64,000 nt of DNA from CAVQBC01 sp963710665 (GTDB lineage: Bacteria > Actinomycetota > Thermoleophilia > Solirubrobacterales > Solirubrobacteraceae). The number at the start of each line of letters is the position of its first letter. Position 1 is the stretch's first letter. A program made the translations under genes and the position numbers. Below are positions 16,822 through 25,482 of the stretch, piece after piece. Below the pieces are notes generated by a model. It saw nothing but the letters and a program-made list of their open reading frames with translations, was not told the DNA's origin and did not search any database. The stretch covers positions 186,001 through 250,000 of the forward strand of contig CAVQBC010000003.1 of assembly GCA_963710665.1 (NCBI GenBank). Reading direction: 5' to 3'.

Positions 16822-17663
16822 GCGACGGCGAGTTCACGATCGACGAATGGGTGTGCGTCGCGCTTGCGCGCACGATCCGCGACGGCGAGATCGTCTTCCA
16901 CGGCTTCGGCAGTCCCTGCGCGCAGGTGGCGATGTACGTCGCCAAGCGCACCCACGCGCCGCACATGGTGCTGGTGGAGGGCTCGACCTACGCGCTCGAC
17001 CCCGACCCCGCGTTCATCCCGCCGACCTCCAACGACTGGTCGCTGCTGCGCGGCGCGGCGCACGTGCTGCGCTTCGAGGAGCTGTTCGATCTCGGCGCGC
17101 GCGGCGAGCTGGACCGCATGTTCCTCTCCGGCGGGCAGATCGACCGCTACGGCAACACCAACGTGACCGCCGTGGGCGGGCTGCCGCGCCCCAAGGTCAA
17201 GCTCGGCGGGGGCGGCGGCGGCTGCAACCTGTCGGCGACGGTGGGCGAGCTGACGCTCTGGACCACGCGCCACCGCTCCGGCCGCGCCCTCGTGGAGGCG
17301 TGCGACTTCATCACCGACCTGGGCCACCGCACGCCGCAGGGCACGCGCGCCGAGCTGGGGCTGCCCGGCGGCGGGCCGGCGGTCCTCGTCACCGAGCTCG
17401 GCGTGCTCGACTTCCCCGACGGGCGGGCACGCCTGCGCGAGGTGTTCCCCGACGTCGCGCCCGAGGAGGCGCTGGCCGCGACCGGCTTCGAGCTCGAGGT
17501 CGCGGGCGACCTGCGGACCGTCCCGCCGCCGCGCTCCGACGAGCTCGCAGTCGTGCGCTCGGTCGACCGGCTCGGCGTCCGCCGCAGCGAGTTCGGCACG
17601 CGCGAGCTGGAGCGGCGCTTCCGCTGGTCGGCCGACCGGATGGCCTGCGCCGCGTGCACATGA
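16818..17663 (+). CDS. CoA-transferase family I, subunit B
   Basis: The protein is 281 residues. It follows subunit A with an ATGA overlap. FSGxx-type features appear as LSGGQIDRYGNTN and KLGGGGGGCNLS, and HMVLVEGSTYAL has a Glu where glutaconate CoA-transferase B carries its catalytic glutamate. That favours true CoA transfer over the hydrolase activity of IpdB-type relatives, but the alignment is by eye. Forms an (AB)n complex with the preceding product. Confidence 0.75.
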   Translation: MSDGEFTIDEWVCVALARTIRDGEIVFHGFGSPCAQVAMYVAKRTHAPHMVLVEGSTYALDPDPAFIPPTSNDWSLLRGAAHVLRFEELFDLGARGELDRMFLSGGQIDRYGNTNVTAVGGLPRPKVKLGGGGGGCNLSATVGELTLWTTRHRSGRALVEACDFITDLGHRTPQGTRAELGLPGGGPAVLVTELGVLDFPDGRARLREVFPDVAPEEALAATGFELEVAGDLRTVPPPRSDELAVVRSVDRLGVRRSEFGTRELERRFRWSADRMACAACT

Positions 17664-19012
17664 GCGCGCGCCGCCTCGCCGTGGTCGGCGGCGTCGCCGC
17701 GGGGATGAGCGCGGCGGCCCGCGCCAAGCGGCGCGACCCGGCGCTCGACGTCGTCGTCTTCGAGCGCAGCGGCTACTGCTCCTACACCGCCTGCGGGCTG
17801 CCCTACCACATCGCCGGCGTCATCCCCGACCACCGCGCGCTCGTCATGCGCACCCCGGAGGAGTTCGCGCGCGAGGGCGTGACGGTCAACGTGCGCCACG
17901 AGGTCACCGGGATCGACCTCGACGCCCGCACGCTGCGGGTCCGCGACCTCGAGCGCGGGCGCGAGCGCACGGAGCCGTGGGACGCGCTCGTGCTGGCCGC
18001 CGGCGCCCGCCCGGCCGGGGCGGGCCTTCCCGGGGCCGCGACGCCCGGGACCTTCATGCTGCGCACGATCGAGGACGCCCAGGCCATCCGGGCGTGGATC
18101 GACGAGCACGACGCCCGCTCCGCGGCCGTGGTCGGCGGCGGCTACATCGGCCTCGAGGTGGCCGAGGCGTTCCTCGCGCGCGGGCTCGCGACCACCGTGA
18201 TCGAGCGCGAGGACCGCCTGCTGACGCTCGTCGACGCCGACGTCGCCGAGGCGATCGCCGCCGAGCTGCGCGAGCGCGGGGCCGACGTCCGCTGCGGGGC
18301 CGCCGTGGAGGCGATCGAGGGCGGCGACCGGGTGCGGCGCGTGGTCGCCGGCGGCCGCGCCGTCGACGCGGACGTGGTGGTCATCGGCATCGGCGTGGGG
18401 CCCGACACGGAGCTCGCGGCCGCCGCGGGCCTTGCGCTCGGACCGCACGGCGGCGTGGTCGTCGACGCCGGCATGCGCACCGGCACCGACGGCGTGTGGG
18501 CCGCGGGGGACTGCTGCCAGACCCGCCACCTGCTCCACGACGGCCCGGCGTACGTGCCGCTCGGCACCACCGCGAACAAGCAGGGCCGGGTCGCGGGCAC
18601 GACGCTGACCGGCGGCGACGCGGCCTTCGGCGGCGTCTTGGGCACCGCGGTCGTGAAGGTGTGCGAGCTGCAGGTCGGGCGCACCGGGCTCGGTGAGGAG
18701 GAGGCGACGTCCGCCGGCTTCGACGCCGTGACCGCCTCGATCACGCACATCTCGCGCGCCCGCTACTACCCGGGCCACGAGCCGCTGCAGGTCAAGCTCG
18801 TGGCCGAGCGCGGCTCCGGCCGGCTGCTGGGCGGGCAGCTCGTGGGCCGCGAGGGCGTCGCCAAGCGCGTCGACGTCGTCGCGGCGGCGCTGCACGCCGG
18901 CGCCACCGCGGATGAGCTCGCCGGCTACGACCTGACCTACGCGCCGCCGTTCGCCCCGGTGTGGGACCCGCTCCTGCTCGCCGCCCGCGCGGCCGCGGAG
19001 GCGGCGGCGTGA
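17660..19012 (+). CDS. CoA-disulfide-reductase-like pyridine nucleotide-disulfide oxidoreductase
   Basis: The protein is 450 residues. FAD motif VGGVAAGMSAAARAKR, single redox Cys in YTACGLPYHIAG, NAD(P) motif VVGGGYIGLEVAE, FAD site GVWAAGDCC and a C-terminal dimerisation domain (LQVGRTGLGEEEA…AKRVDVVAAAL) match the CoA-disulfide reductase/NADH oxidase group. These enzymes reduce a low-molecular-weight disulfide through one Cys that forms a mixed disulfide. Beside XecA/XecC-like proteins it may keep coenzyme M or CoA in the thiol form. ATGA and GTGA overlaps on both sides. Confidence 0.8.
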   Translation: MSARRLAVVGGVAAGMSAAARAKRRDPALDVVVFERSGYCSYTACGLPYHIAGVIPDHRALVMRTPEEFAREGVTVNVRHEVTGIDLDARTLRVRDLERGRERTEPWDALVLAAGARPAGAGLPGAATPGTFMLRTIEDAQAIRAWIDEHDARSAAVVGGGYIGLEVAEAFLARGLATTVIEREDRLLTLVDADVAEAIAAELRERGADVRCGAAVEAIEGGDRVRRVVAGGRAVDADVVVIGIGVGPDTELAAAAGLALGPHGGVVVDAGMRTGTDGVWAAGDCCQTRHLLHDGPAYVPLGTTANKQGRVAGTTLTGGDAAFGGVLGTAVVKVCELQVGRTGLGEEEATSAGFDAVTASITHISRARYYPGHEPLQVKLVAERGSGRLLGGQLVGREGVAKRVDVVAAALHAGATADELAGYDLTYAPPFAPVWDPLLLAARAAAEAAA

Positions 19013-21117
19013 GCGGCGGGCTGCAGCAGATCTTCGACCCGCGGCGCGTCGCGGTGGTGGGCGCCTCCGACCAGCCCGGCAAGCTCGGCACGACCCTCAT
19101 GCGCAACCTCGACGGCTTCGCGGGCGAGGTCGTCCCGATCAGCACCGGGCGCGAGGAGGTGGCCGGCCGGCGCGCCTACCGCAGCGTGCGCGACGTGCCG
19201 GGCGCGGTCGACCTCGTCGTGGCGGCCGTACCGGCGGCGGCGGTCCCGGGCGTGGTCGAGGACGCGGCCGGCGCGGGCGCCGGCGCCGTCGTCGTGCTCT
19301 CCGGCGGGTTCGCCGAGGTCGGCGCGGAGGGCGCCGCGCTGCAGGAGCGCGTCGTCGCGGCCGCGCGGGCGGGCGGCGTGCGCATCGTCGGGCCGAACTG
19401 CCTCGGGGTGCAGAACTGCGCCACCGGGCTGAACGCGACGATGGGCTCGGGCACGCCCGCCGAGGGCGGCGCGATCTCGCTCGCCACGCAGTCCGGCGCC
19501 TACGGCATGGCCGTGTACATGCTCGGGCTCGAGGAGGGCATGAACTTCGCGAAGGTCTACGCCGCCGGCAACAAGGCCGACCTGAGCGACGCCGAGGTGC
19601 TGGAGCATCTCGGCGCCGACCCCGACACCGGGGTCGTGTGCTTCTTCATGGAGTCGATCGCGGGCGCGCGCGACTTCCTCGCCGCCGCGCGGGCGATCAC
19701 CCCGTCCAAGCCGGTGCTGGTCGCCAAGACGGGGCGCACGGCGGCCGGGGCGCGCGCCGCGCTCTCCCACACGGCCGCGCTGGCCGGCGACGCGGCGCTG
19801 TGGGGCCCGGCGCTCGAGCAGGCGGGCGTCGTGGTGGTCGCCAGCGGGCTCGAGCTGATCGACGCCGCGCGCGCGCTCGACTGGCAGCCGGTCCCCCGCG
19901 GCCCGCGCGTCGGGATCGTCACCAACTCGGGCGGCACCGGGGTCGAGCTCACCGACATGCTCTCCGAGCAGGGCCTCGACGTCCCCGAGCTCTCCGCGCC
20001 GCTGCAGGCGGAGCTCGCCGCGGAGCTGCCGCCGTTCGGCAGCCCCCGCAACCCCGTCGACGTCACGACCGCGTGGGCCCGGTTCGCCGAGCTCTATCCG
20101 CTCGCCATCGACCGCATGGCCCGCTCCGGCGAGGTCGACGCGGTCGTGGCCGTGCTGCTCTACCGCGCGGCCATGGACGCCGACGTCGTCGCGGCGGTGC
20201 GCGACGCGGTGCTCGGGCTGCGCGACGACGGCGTCGGCGTGCCGGTGTACGTGTGCTGGGTCGCGCCGGCCGAGGCGCGCCCGCGCAAGGCGTCGCTGCA
20301 CGCGGCGCGCATCCCGTGCTTCGAGTGGCCGCAGCGCACCGCGCGTGCGGCGGGGCTCGCGGCGCGCTACGGGCGCCTGCGCCGCCGCGCCCGCGAGGCC
20401 GCCCCGCCGCCGGCCCCCGCGGCGCGCGTGCCGGAGATCGCTCCCGGGCCGCTGGGGCCCGAGGCCGCGGCGCGGCTCGCCCGCGGCTTCGGCATCGACG
20501 TCCCCGAGCAGGCGGTGTGCGCGGACCCGGACACGGCCGCCGCGGCGGCGGAACGGATCGGCTTCCCGGTCGCCGCCAAGCTCGCCGGCGGGCGCCATCT
20601 CCACAAGTCCGACGCCGGGGGCGTGCGCCTCGACCTGCGCGACGCCGCCGCCGTGCGGGCGGCCTCGGCGGCGCTGCTGGCGCTCGACCCGGACGCGCAG
20701 GTGCTCGTCCAGCCCATGCTCGCCGGGACCGAGGTGGTGGTCGGCGGGCTGCGCGACCCCGAGCTCGGCGCGGTCGTGATGGTCGGCCTCGGCGGCGTCC
20801 TCGTCGAGGTGCTGGCCGACGTCGCGTTCCGCGTCGCGCCCGTGACCGAGGCGGAGGCGCGGGAGGCGATCGAGTCGCTGCGCGGCCTTCCCCTGCTGAC
20901 CGGCGCGCGCGGCCGGGCGCCCGCCGACCTCGGCGCGCTCGCCGCCACGGTCGCCGCCGCCTCGCGGATGCTCGCGGCCGTGCCCGCGATCGCCGAGCTC
21001 GACCTCAACCCGGTGCTGGCCGGGCCCGGGCGCGCGGCGGCGATCGACGTGCGCGTCGTCGGCGCCGCTGCTCCCCCGCGGCCAACCGCCGCGACCGCAA
21101 CGCTCGCCGGGGGATAG
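19009..21117 (+). CDS. ADP-forming acyl-CoA (acetate-CoA) ligase, fused alpha-beta form
   Basis: The protein is 702 residues. The N-terminal half has the CoA-binding and succinyl-CoA-synthetase-like folds (IFDPRRVAVVGASDQPGKLG, VGPNCLGVQN, ATQSGAYG) with the catalytic His in ALSHTAALAGD. The C-terminal third is an ATP-grasp beta domain (AAKLAGGRHLHKSDAGGV, VQPMLAGTEVVVGG, AELDLNPVL). It converts an acid, ATP and CoA to acyl-CoA, or runs in reverse to make ATP. The GTG start overlaps the preceding stop (GTGA). It is the last gene of the overlapping run. Confidence 0.88.
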   Translation: MSGGLQQIFDPRRVAVVGASDQPGKLGTTLMRNLDGFAGEVVPISTGREEVAGRRAYRSVRDVPGAVDLVVAAVPAAAVPGVVEDAAGAGAGAVVVLSGGFAEVGAEGAALQERVVAAARAGGVRIVGPNCLGVQNCATGLNATMGSGTPAEGGAISLATQSGAYGMAVYMLGLEEGMNFAKVYAAGNKADLSDAEVLEHLGADPDTGVVCFFMESIAGARDFLAAARAITPSKPVLVAKTGRTAAGARAALSHTAALAGDAALWGPALEQAGVVVVASGLELIDAARALDWQPVPRGPRVGIVTNSGGTGVELTDMLSEQGLDVPELSAPLQAELAAELPPFGSPRNPVDVTTAWARFAELYPLAIDRMARSGEVDAVVAVLLYRAAMDADVVAAVRDAVLGLRDDGVGVPVYVCWVAPAEARPRKASLHAARIPCFEWPQRTARAAGLAARYGRLRRRAREAAPPPAPAARVPEIAPGPLGPEAAARLARGFGIDVPEQAVCADPDTAAAAAERIGFPVAAKLAGGRHLHKSDAGGVRLDLRDAAAVRAASAALLALDPDAQVLVQPMLAGTEVVVGGLRDPELGAVVMVGLGGVLVEVLADVAFRVAPVTEAEAREAIESLRGLPLLTGARGRAPADLGALAATVAAASRMLAAVPAIAELDLNPVLAGPGRAAAIDVRVVGAAAPPRPTAATATLAGG

Positions 21118-21139
21118 TGATCCCGCGCCAGGCCGGACG

Positions 21140-21147
21140 TAGCGTCA
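21140..21147 (+). promoter_or_regulatory. Putative -10 element upstream of the second XecA-like gene
   Basis: TAGCGTCA, identical to the block at 15125-15132, lies 42 bases before the ATG at 21190, which has its own AGGAGG. It suggests that 21190-23754 is a separate transcript under the same type of control as the rest of the cluster. Confidence 0.35.
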
Positions 21148-21189
21148 CCTCCTGACCACCGCTTCCGCCCGCGAGGAGGGCATCGCACG

Positions 21190-22323
21190 ATGCGCGTCGG
21201 CACCCAGGACATCCTGCTCCCGACCACCATGGTCGGCAATTACCCCAACCCGCGCTGGTACGACGGCCACGCCTTCGCCCAGTTCCCGAAGGGGGAGTTC
21301 GTCTACGACTCGATCTCCCGGGAGGCCTACGAGGACGCCGTCGCGGCCATCGTCCGCGACCAGGAGGCCGCCGGGATCGACATCATCTCCGACGGCAAGG
21401 TCTACGGCGGCGACAGCCCGTACGGGCAGATCCTCTACCACTACTACGAGCGGATGGCCGGCTACCGGATGTCCGGCCCGCCGATCGGCCTGCCGATCTA
21501 CTCGACGCTGTTCGCGCCCACGGTGGACGGCGAGGTCCGCCGCCTGCACCCGTTCCACCTCGCGACGCTGCGCGCCGTGCGCAAGGCCACGAGCAAGCCG
21601 GTCAAGGTCTCCTACAACGGCATCCAGGTCCTGACCCTGGCGTCCAACGACACGCACTACCACTCGAACCGCGACCTGTCGCGGGCGATCGCGAAGGCCT
21701 TCCACGAGGACTTCCTCGAGCTCGCCGCGGAGGGCGTCGACATCATCCAGCTCGACGAGTTCGTGTGGCCCTACGGCATGTCCGACTGGGAGGTCGAGGC
21801 GTTCAACCTCGCGGTCGACGGCGTGCCCGGCGTGCAGTTCTGGGTCCACACCTGCTGGGGCAACTACTCCGGCACCCCGGGCTACTTCCCCGACGAGGGC
21901 GAGAAGGAGTTCGGCGCCTTCGTGCTCGACAAGCGCGCCCCCGACGCCGCGGCGCCCGAGCGGGCGGCGGCGATCTTCCCGCAGGCGCGCGACGCGCACA
22001 TGCACGCGCTCAACTACGAGGTCGGGCGTCTCGGCACCGGCGATCTCCAGGTGCTGGTCGACAACCACTGGGACCGCGACTTCGTGGCGGGCGTGGTGGA
22101 CGTCAAGTCCACGATCACCGAGACCGCCGACGAGGTCGCGGACCGCATCCGCCGCTGCCTCGAGGTGGTCCCGGCCGAGCGGCTCGGGCTGTCGACCGAC
22201 TGCGGCCTGATCAACCTCCCGCGGATGATCGCGGCGAACAAGCTGCGCGCGCTCGCCGACGGCGCGGCCATCGTGCGCGAGGAGGTCCGCCAGGGGGCGC
22301 CCCAGAAGGCCGCGCTGGTGTAG
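21190..22323 (+). CDS. MetE-fold zinc thiol transferase, epoxyalkane:coenzyme M transferase (XecA)-like, second copy
   Basis: The protein is 377 residues, the length of characterised XecA. It begins MRVGTQDILLPTTMVGNYPNP. Zinc ligands are readable as H220-T-C222 (WVHTCWGN) and C338 (STDCGL), spaced almost as in XecA. It is clearly related to the product of 5528-6607 but diverged, so the two probably handle different substrates or different halves of one route. Only 6 bases separate it from the aldehyde dehydrogenase that follows. A cobalamin-independent methionine synthase role is less likely because the N-terminal domain is absent. Confidence 0.65.
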   Translation: MRVGTQDILLPTTMVGNYPNPRWYDGHAFAQFPKGEFVYDSISREAYEDAVAAIVRDQEAAGIDIISDGKVYGGDSPYGQILYHYYERMAGYRMSGPPIGLPIYSTLFAPTVDGEVRRLHPFHLATLRAVRKATSKPVKVSYNGIQVLTLASNDTHYHSNRDLSRAIAKAFHEDFLELAAEGVDIIQLDEFVWPYGMSDWEVEAFNLAVDGVPGVQFWVHTCWGNYSGTPGYFPDEGEKEFGAFVLDKRAPDAAAPERAAAIFPQARDAHMHALNYEVGRLGTGDLQVLVDNHWDRDFVAGVVDVKSTITETADEVADRIRRCLEVVPAERLGLSTDCGLINLPRMIAANKLRALADGAAIVREEVRQGAPQKAALV

Positions 22324-22329
22324 ACGGCG

Positions 22330-23754
22330 ATGTCGGCCCGCACGAGGGCCGGGACGGCGGTCCCGGCGGCGCCGGACGCGCTCGAGGTCCGCAGCCCCTT
22401 CGACGACGCGGTCGTCGGAGAGGCCGCGGTCCCCTCGGACGCCGGCGTCGAGGCGGCGCTCGCGGCCGCCGCGGCGGCGGCGCCGCTGCTCGCGGCCATG
22501 CCGGCCTGGGAGCGCTCGGACCGCCTGTACGCGGCCTCCGCGCGGATCGGCGAGCGCAACGAGGAGCTCGCCCGCACGATCTCGCTCGAGGCGGCCAAGC
22601 CGATCCGGGAGGCACGCGCGGAGGCCAACCGCGCGATGTACGTCTTCCGCTGGGCCGCCGAGCAGGCCAAGCGGATGGAGGGACGGTGGATCCCGTTCGA
22701 CACCGAGCCGGGGATCGGGCAGCGCGCCGGCCTGCAGCGGCGCTTCCCGATCGGGCCGGTGCTCGCGATCTCGCCGTTCAACTTCCCGCTGAACCTGGTC
22801 GCGCACAAGGTCGCGCCGGCGCTGGCCGCCGGCAACCCCGTGCTGGTCAAGCCGGCGAGCCGGACGCCGCTCTCGGCGCTCGCGCTCGCCGCCCTGCTCG
22901 CCGAGGACGACTGGCCGGAGGGCGCGCTCGCGGTGCTGCCGGTGTCGGGCGAGCGCGCGGCGCGCATCGCCGCCGACGAGCGCGTGCGCGGCATCACGTT
23001 CACGGGCTCCGACGCCGTCGGCTGGGATCTCAAGGCGGCCAACCCGCGCAAGAAGGTGACGCTCGAGCTGGGCGGCAACGCCGCGGTCCTGATCGAGCCC
23101 GACGCCGACGTGGAGCTGGCCGCCGAGCGCCTGGCATTCGGCGCGTACGCGTTCGCCGGCCAGGTCTGCATCTCCACCCAGCGCATCCTCGTCTCAGAGC
23201 CGGTGGCCGGCGAGTTCCTGTCCGCCTTCCTCCCGCGGGTCGGGCGGCTGCGGCCCGGGGACCCGCTCGAGGAGCGCACCGACCTGCCGCCGATGATCTC
23301 CCGCGGCGAGGCGGCGCGCGTGGCCGAGTGGGTGGCGGAGGCGCGCGCCGGCGGCGCCGAGGTCCTCGCCGGCGGTGACCGCGAGGGCGCCTTCCACGCC
23401 GCGACGGTGCTCGAGGACGTGCCCCACGACGCGCGCTGCTGGCGGGAGGAGGTGTTCGGCCCGGTGGCGCTCGTCGAGCGCTACGCGAGCCTGGAGGCCG
23501 GGATCCGGCTCGCCAACGCGACGCGCTTCGGGCTCCAGGCGGCGATCTTCACGCGCGATCTCGAGGCCGCGATGCGCGCGTTCGCGGGGGTGGACGCCGG
23601 CGCCGTGATCGTCAACGAGGCCCCGTTCTACCGCGCGGTCCAGCAGCCCTACGGGGGCGTGCGCGACTCGGGCTTCGGGCGCGAGGGCGTCAGCTCGGCG
23701 ATGGAGGAGATGACCGAGCCGCGGCTGCTCGTGCTCCCCACCCCCGCCGCCTGA
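22330..23754 (+). CDS. NAD(P)-dependent aldehyde dehydrogenase
   Basis: The protein is 474 residues. ALDH landmarks are in order: FPIGPVLAISPFNFPLNLV, the catalytic Glu in LELGGN, the catalytic Cys in FAGQVCIS, EEVFGPVA and SGFGREG. It resembles lactaldehyde/succinate-semialdehyde-type members. Lying directly after the second XecA-like gene, it would oxidise an aldehyde from this pathway to the acid used by the CoA ligase or CoA-transferase upstream. The exact substrate cannot be set from sequence. Confidence 0.85.
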   Translation: MSARTRAGTAVPAAPDALEVRSPFDDAVVGEAAVPSDAGVEAALAAAAAAAPLLAAMPAWERSDRLYAASARIGERNEELARTISLEAAKPIREARAEANRAMYVFRWAAEQAKRMEGRWIPFDTEPGIGQRAGLQRRFPIGPVLAISPFNFPLNLVAHKVAPALAAGNPVLVKPASRTPLSALALAALLAEDDWPEGALAVLPVSGERAARIAADERVRGITFTGSDAVGWDLKAANPRKKVTLELGGNAAVLIEPDADVELAAERLAFGAYAFAGQVCISTQRILVSEPVAGEFLSAFLPRVGRLRPGDPLEERTDLPPMISRGEAARVAEWVAEARAGGAEVLAGGDREGAFHAATVLEDVPHDARCWREEVFGPVALVERYASLEAGIRLANATRFGLQAAIFTRDLEAAMRAFAGVDAGAVIVNEAPFYRAVQQPYGGVRDSGFGREGVSSAMEEMTEPRLLVLPTPAA

Positions 23755-23762
23755 CGGGCGCG

Positions 23763-24671
23763 TCAGCGCGCGGCGGCGAGCGTCTGGTCGAGGCCCTGCT
23801 TGAGCGGGGTCCGCGCGCGCCAGCCGAGCACGGTCCCCGCCGCCCCGGCGTCGAGGCAGGATCGCCGCACCTCGCCGGCGCGCTCGGGCTCGAAGCGCGG
23901 CTCGAGCCCCAGCGCCTCGGCGAGCTGGAGCACGGTGGTCTCCTCGCCGGTCCCGACGTTGCAGTAGCCGTGGGCGTCGCTGTCGCCGGCCGCCATGAAC
24001 GCGTCCACGACGTCGCCGACGTAGACGAAGTCGCGCGTCTGCAGGCCGTCGCCGAACACGGTGGCGGGCCGCCCGTCGACCGTGGCGCCGCAGTAGATCG
24101 CGATCACGCCGGCCTCGCCCTTGGGGTCCTGGCGCGGCCCGTAGACGTTGGCGAGCCGGGCGCTGAAGGTCGAGAGGCCGTGCAGGCGGCGGTAGAGGTC
24201 GACGTAGCCCTCGGCCGACCACTTGGAGGCCGCGTAGGGCGAGAGGGGCCGCGGGGTCGCGTCCTCCGCCGTGGGGATCTCGTCCGCCTCGCCGTAGATC
24301 GCGCCGCCGGTGGAGGCGAGCACGAAGCGCCGCACGCCGGCCAGCCGCGCGGCCTCGAGCATGATCGCGGTGCCGACGACGTTGATGGTCGCGTCGAAGG
24401 CCGGGTCCTCGACCGCCCGGCGCACGTCGATCTGCGCCGCGAGGTGGAAGACGACCTCCGGCCGGGCGCCGGCGAACGTCGCGGCGACCGTCTTCGGGTC
24501 GGCCACGCTGCCCTCGAAGAGCGTCGCGCCGCCGGCCAGCGCGCCGTCGAGGTTGACCCGCCGCCCCGTCGAGAGGTCGTCGAGGATGCTCACCTCGTCC
24601 CCCCGCGCGAGTAGGCCGTCCACGAGGTTCGAGCCGATGAAGCCGGCGCCGCCGGTCACGAGGGCACGCAC
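23763..24671 (-). CDS. NAD-dependent UDP-sugar 4-epimerase (GalE/Uge-like)
   Basis: The protein is 302 residues from the GTG at 24671. It has VTGGAGFIGSNLVDGLL, HLAAQIDVRRAV, SPYAASK (catalytic Tyr/Lys), ARLANVYGPRQDP and TRDFVYVGDVVDAF, typical of extended SDRs acting on UDP- or dTDP-sugars, closest in pattern to UDP-glucose/UDP-GlcNAc 4-epimerases. It faces away from the PelF-like operon and shares its intergenic region. A 4-epimerase making UDP-GalNAc from UDP-GlcNAc is what a galactosamine polymer needs. The start is supported by a TACCAT box 8 bases upstream and no ribosome-binding site. Confidence 0.8.
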   Translation of the reverse strand: MRALVTGGAGFIGSNLVDGLLARGDEVSILDDLSTGRRVNLDGALAGGATLFEGSVADPKTVAATFAGARPEVVFHLAAQIDVRRAVEDPAFDATINVVGTAIMLEAARLAGVRRFVLASTGGAIYGEADEIPTAEDATPRPLSPYAASKWSAEGYVDLYRRLHGLSTFSARLANVYGPRQDPKGEAGVIAIYCGATVDGRPATVFGDGLQTRDFVYVGDVVDAFMAAGDSDAHGYCNVGTGEETTVLQLAEALGLEPRFEPERAGEVRRSCLDAGAAGTVLGWRARTPLKQGLDQTLAAAR

Positions 24672-24679
24672 GCGGCGGC

Positions 24680-24685
24680 ATGGTA
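24680..24685 (-). promoter_or_regulatory. -10 box for a leaderless epimerase transcript
   Basis: TACCAT on the minus strand ends 8 bases before the GTG at 24671. No ribosome-binding site is present, so transcription may start at or next to the start codon. Confidence 0.35.
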
Positions 24686-24737
24686 GCGACCGGGCGGGCG
24701 GGTCCGATTCGCGACGGGTGGAGCGAGCGCACATTTC

Positions 24738-24762
24738 TCGAACTTCGGCGCCGTGAGTTCGA
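24738..24762. promoter_or_regulatory. Inverted-repeat operator candidate between epimerase and the polysaccharide operon
   Basis: TCGAACT (24738-24744) and AGTTCGA (24756-24762) are perfect 7-base arms with 11 bases between them, giving an 18-base centre-to-centre distance suited to a dimeric regulator on one DNA face. It lies in the 160-base divergent region 24672-24831, so one regulator could act on both directions. Confidence 0.35.
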
Positions 24763-24831
24763 CGGCACTCCTTCCGTTGTTAGGTCGAGCGCGGCCCTAC
24801 GCGACCGGATTCCCACGGACAAGGATGGCCT

Positions 24832-25482
24832 GTGAACCAGCCCCAACAGCGCGCGAACGGTGACACTCGAATGAGCGACAGCGATACGAACAAGCCCGAA
24901 GCCGAGACGACCGATGCTCCGCGACTCGCGGACGCGGCGTCCGATCGAGAAGACGGGAAGGCGGCCCGGACCCGGCGCCGCCGCTTCCGCCGCGCTGCCC
25001 CGACCTCGGTCGAGGGTCTCGGCGCGGCCGAGACGCTGGCCTCGCTGCGAGCCGAGCTGGTGCTGCTGCGGGAGGAGAACGCGAGCCTGAAGGCCGCCCA
25101 GCACCAGGTCCCGGACCTCGGGAGGGTGCTCAAGCGCGCCCGCAGCGTCCCGGGCGAGCACCGCGACCGCGACGACGTCGCCGACGAGGCCACCCAGCTG
25201 CTGGTCGAGGGCCTCGTCCTGCGCGAGTCCCTCCTGGAGGTCTGCCAGGAGATCGAGCGCTCGATGATCGCGGTCGAGGCGAAGCTCAACGCCCTCACCC
25301 CGACGCCGGACGCGAGCGGGCGCCTGGCGGTCGGCGCGACCAACGGCGACCACGGCCGGCATGCGAACGGGTCGATGAACGGCAACGGCGCCGGCCACGA
25401 GCCGAGTCACCCCGACATCCGGCTGGCCCCGAGGCCGATCGACCCGGACGAGACGGACGGACATGGCCCTGGCCTCAGTTGA
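24832..25482 (+). CDS. Coiled-coil, largely disordered protein heading the PelF-like operon
   Basis: The protein is 216 residues from a GTG with AAGGA upstream; an ATG at 24871 is an alternative. The first ~60 residues are acidic/polar then Arg-rich (TRRRRFRRAAP). Residues 62-90 are a heptad-like coiled coil (LASLRAELVLLREENASLKAA), 115-160 are helical (ATQLLVEGLVLRESLLEVCQEIERSM), and the tail is Asn/Gly/His-rich. No signal peptide. I recognise no family. Its last 20 bases overlap the PelF-like start, so it is made with the glycosyltransferase and may be a scaffold or regulator of the synthase. Confidence 0.6.
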   Translation: MNQPQQRANGDTRMSDSDTNKPEAETTDAPRLADAASDREDGKAARTRRRRFRRAAPTSVEGLGAAETLASLRAELVLLREENASLKAAQHQVPDLGRVLKRARSVPGEHRDRDDVADEATQLLVEGLVLRESLLEVCQEIERSMIAVEAKLNALTPTPDASGRLAVGATNGDHGRHANGSMNGNGAGHEPSHPDIRLAPRPIDPDETDGHGPGLS

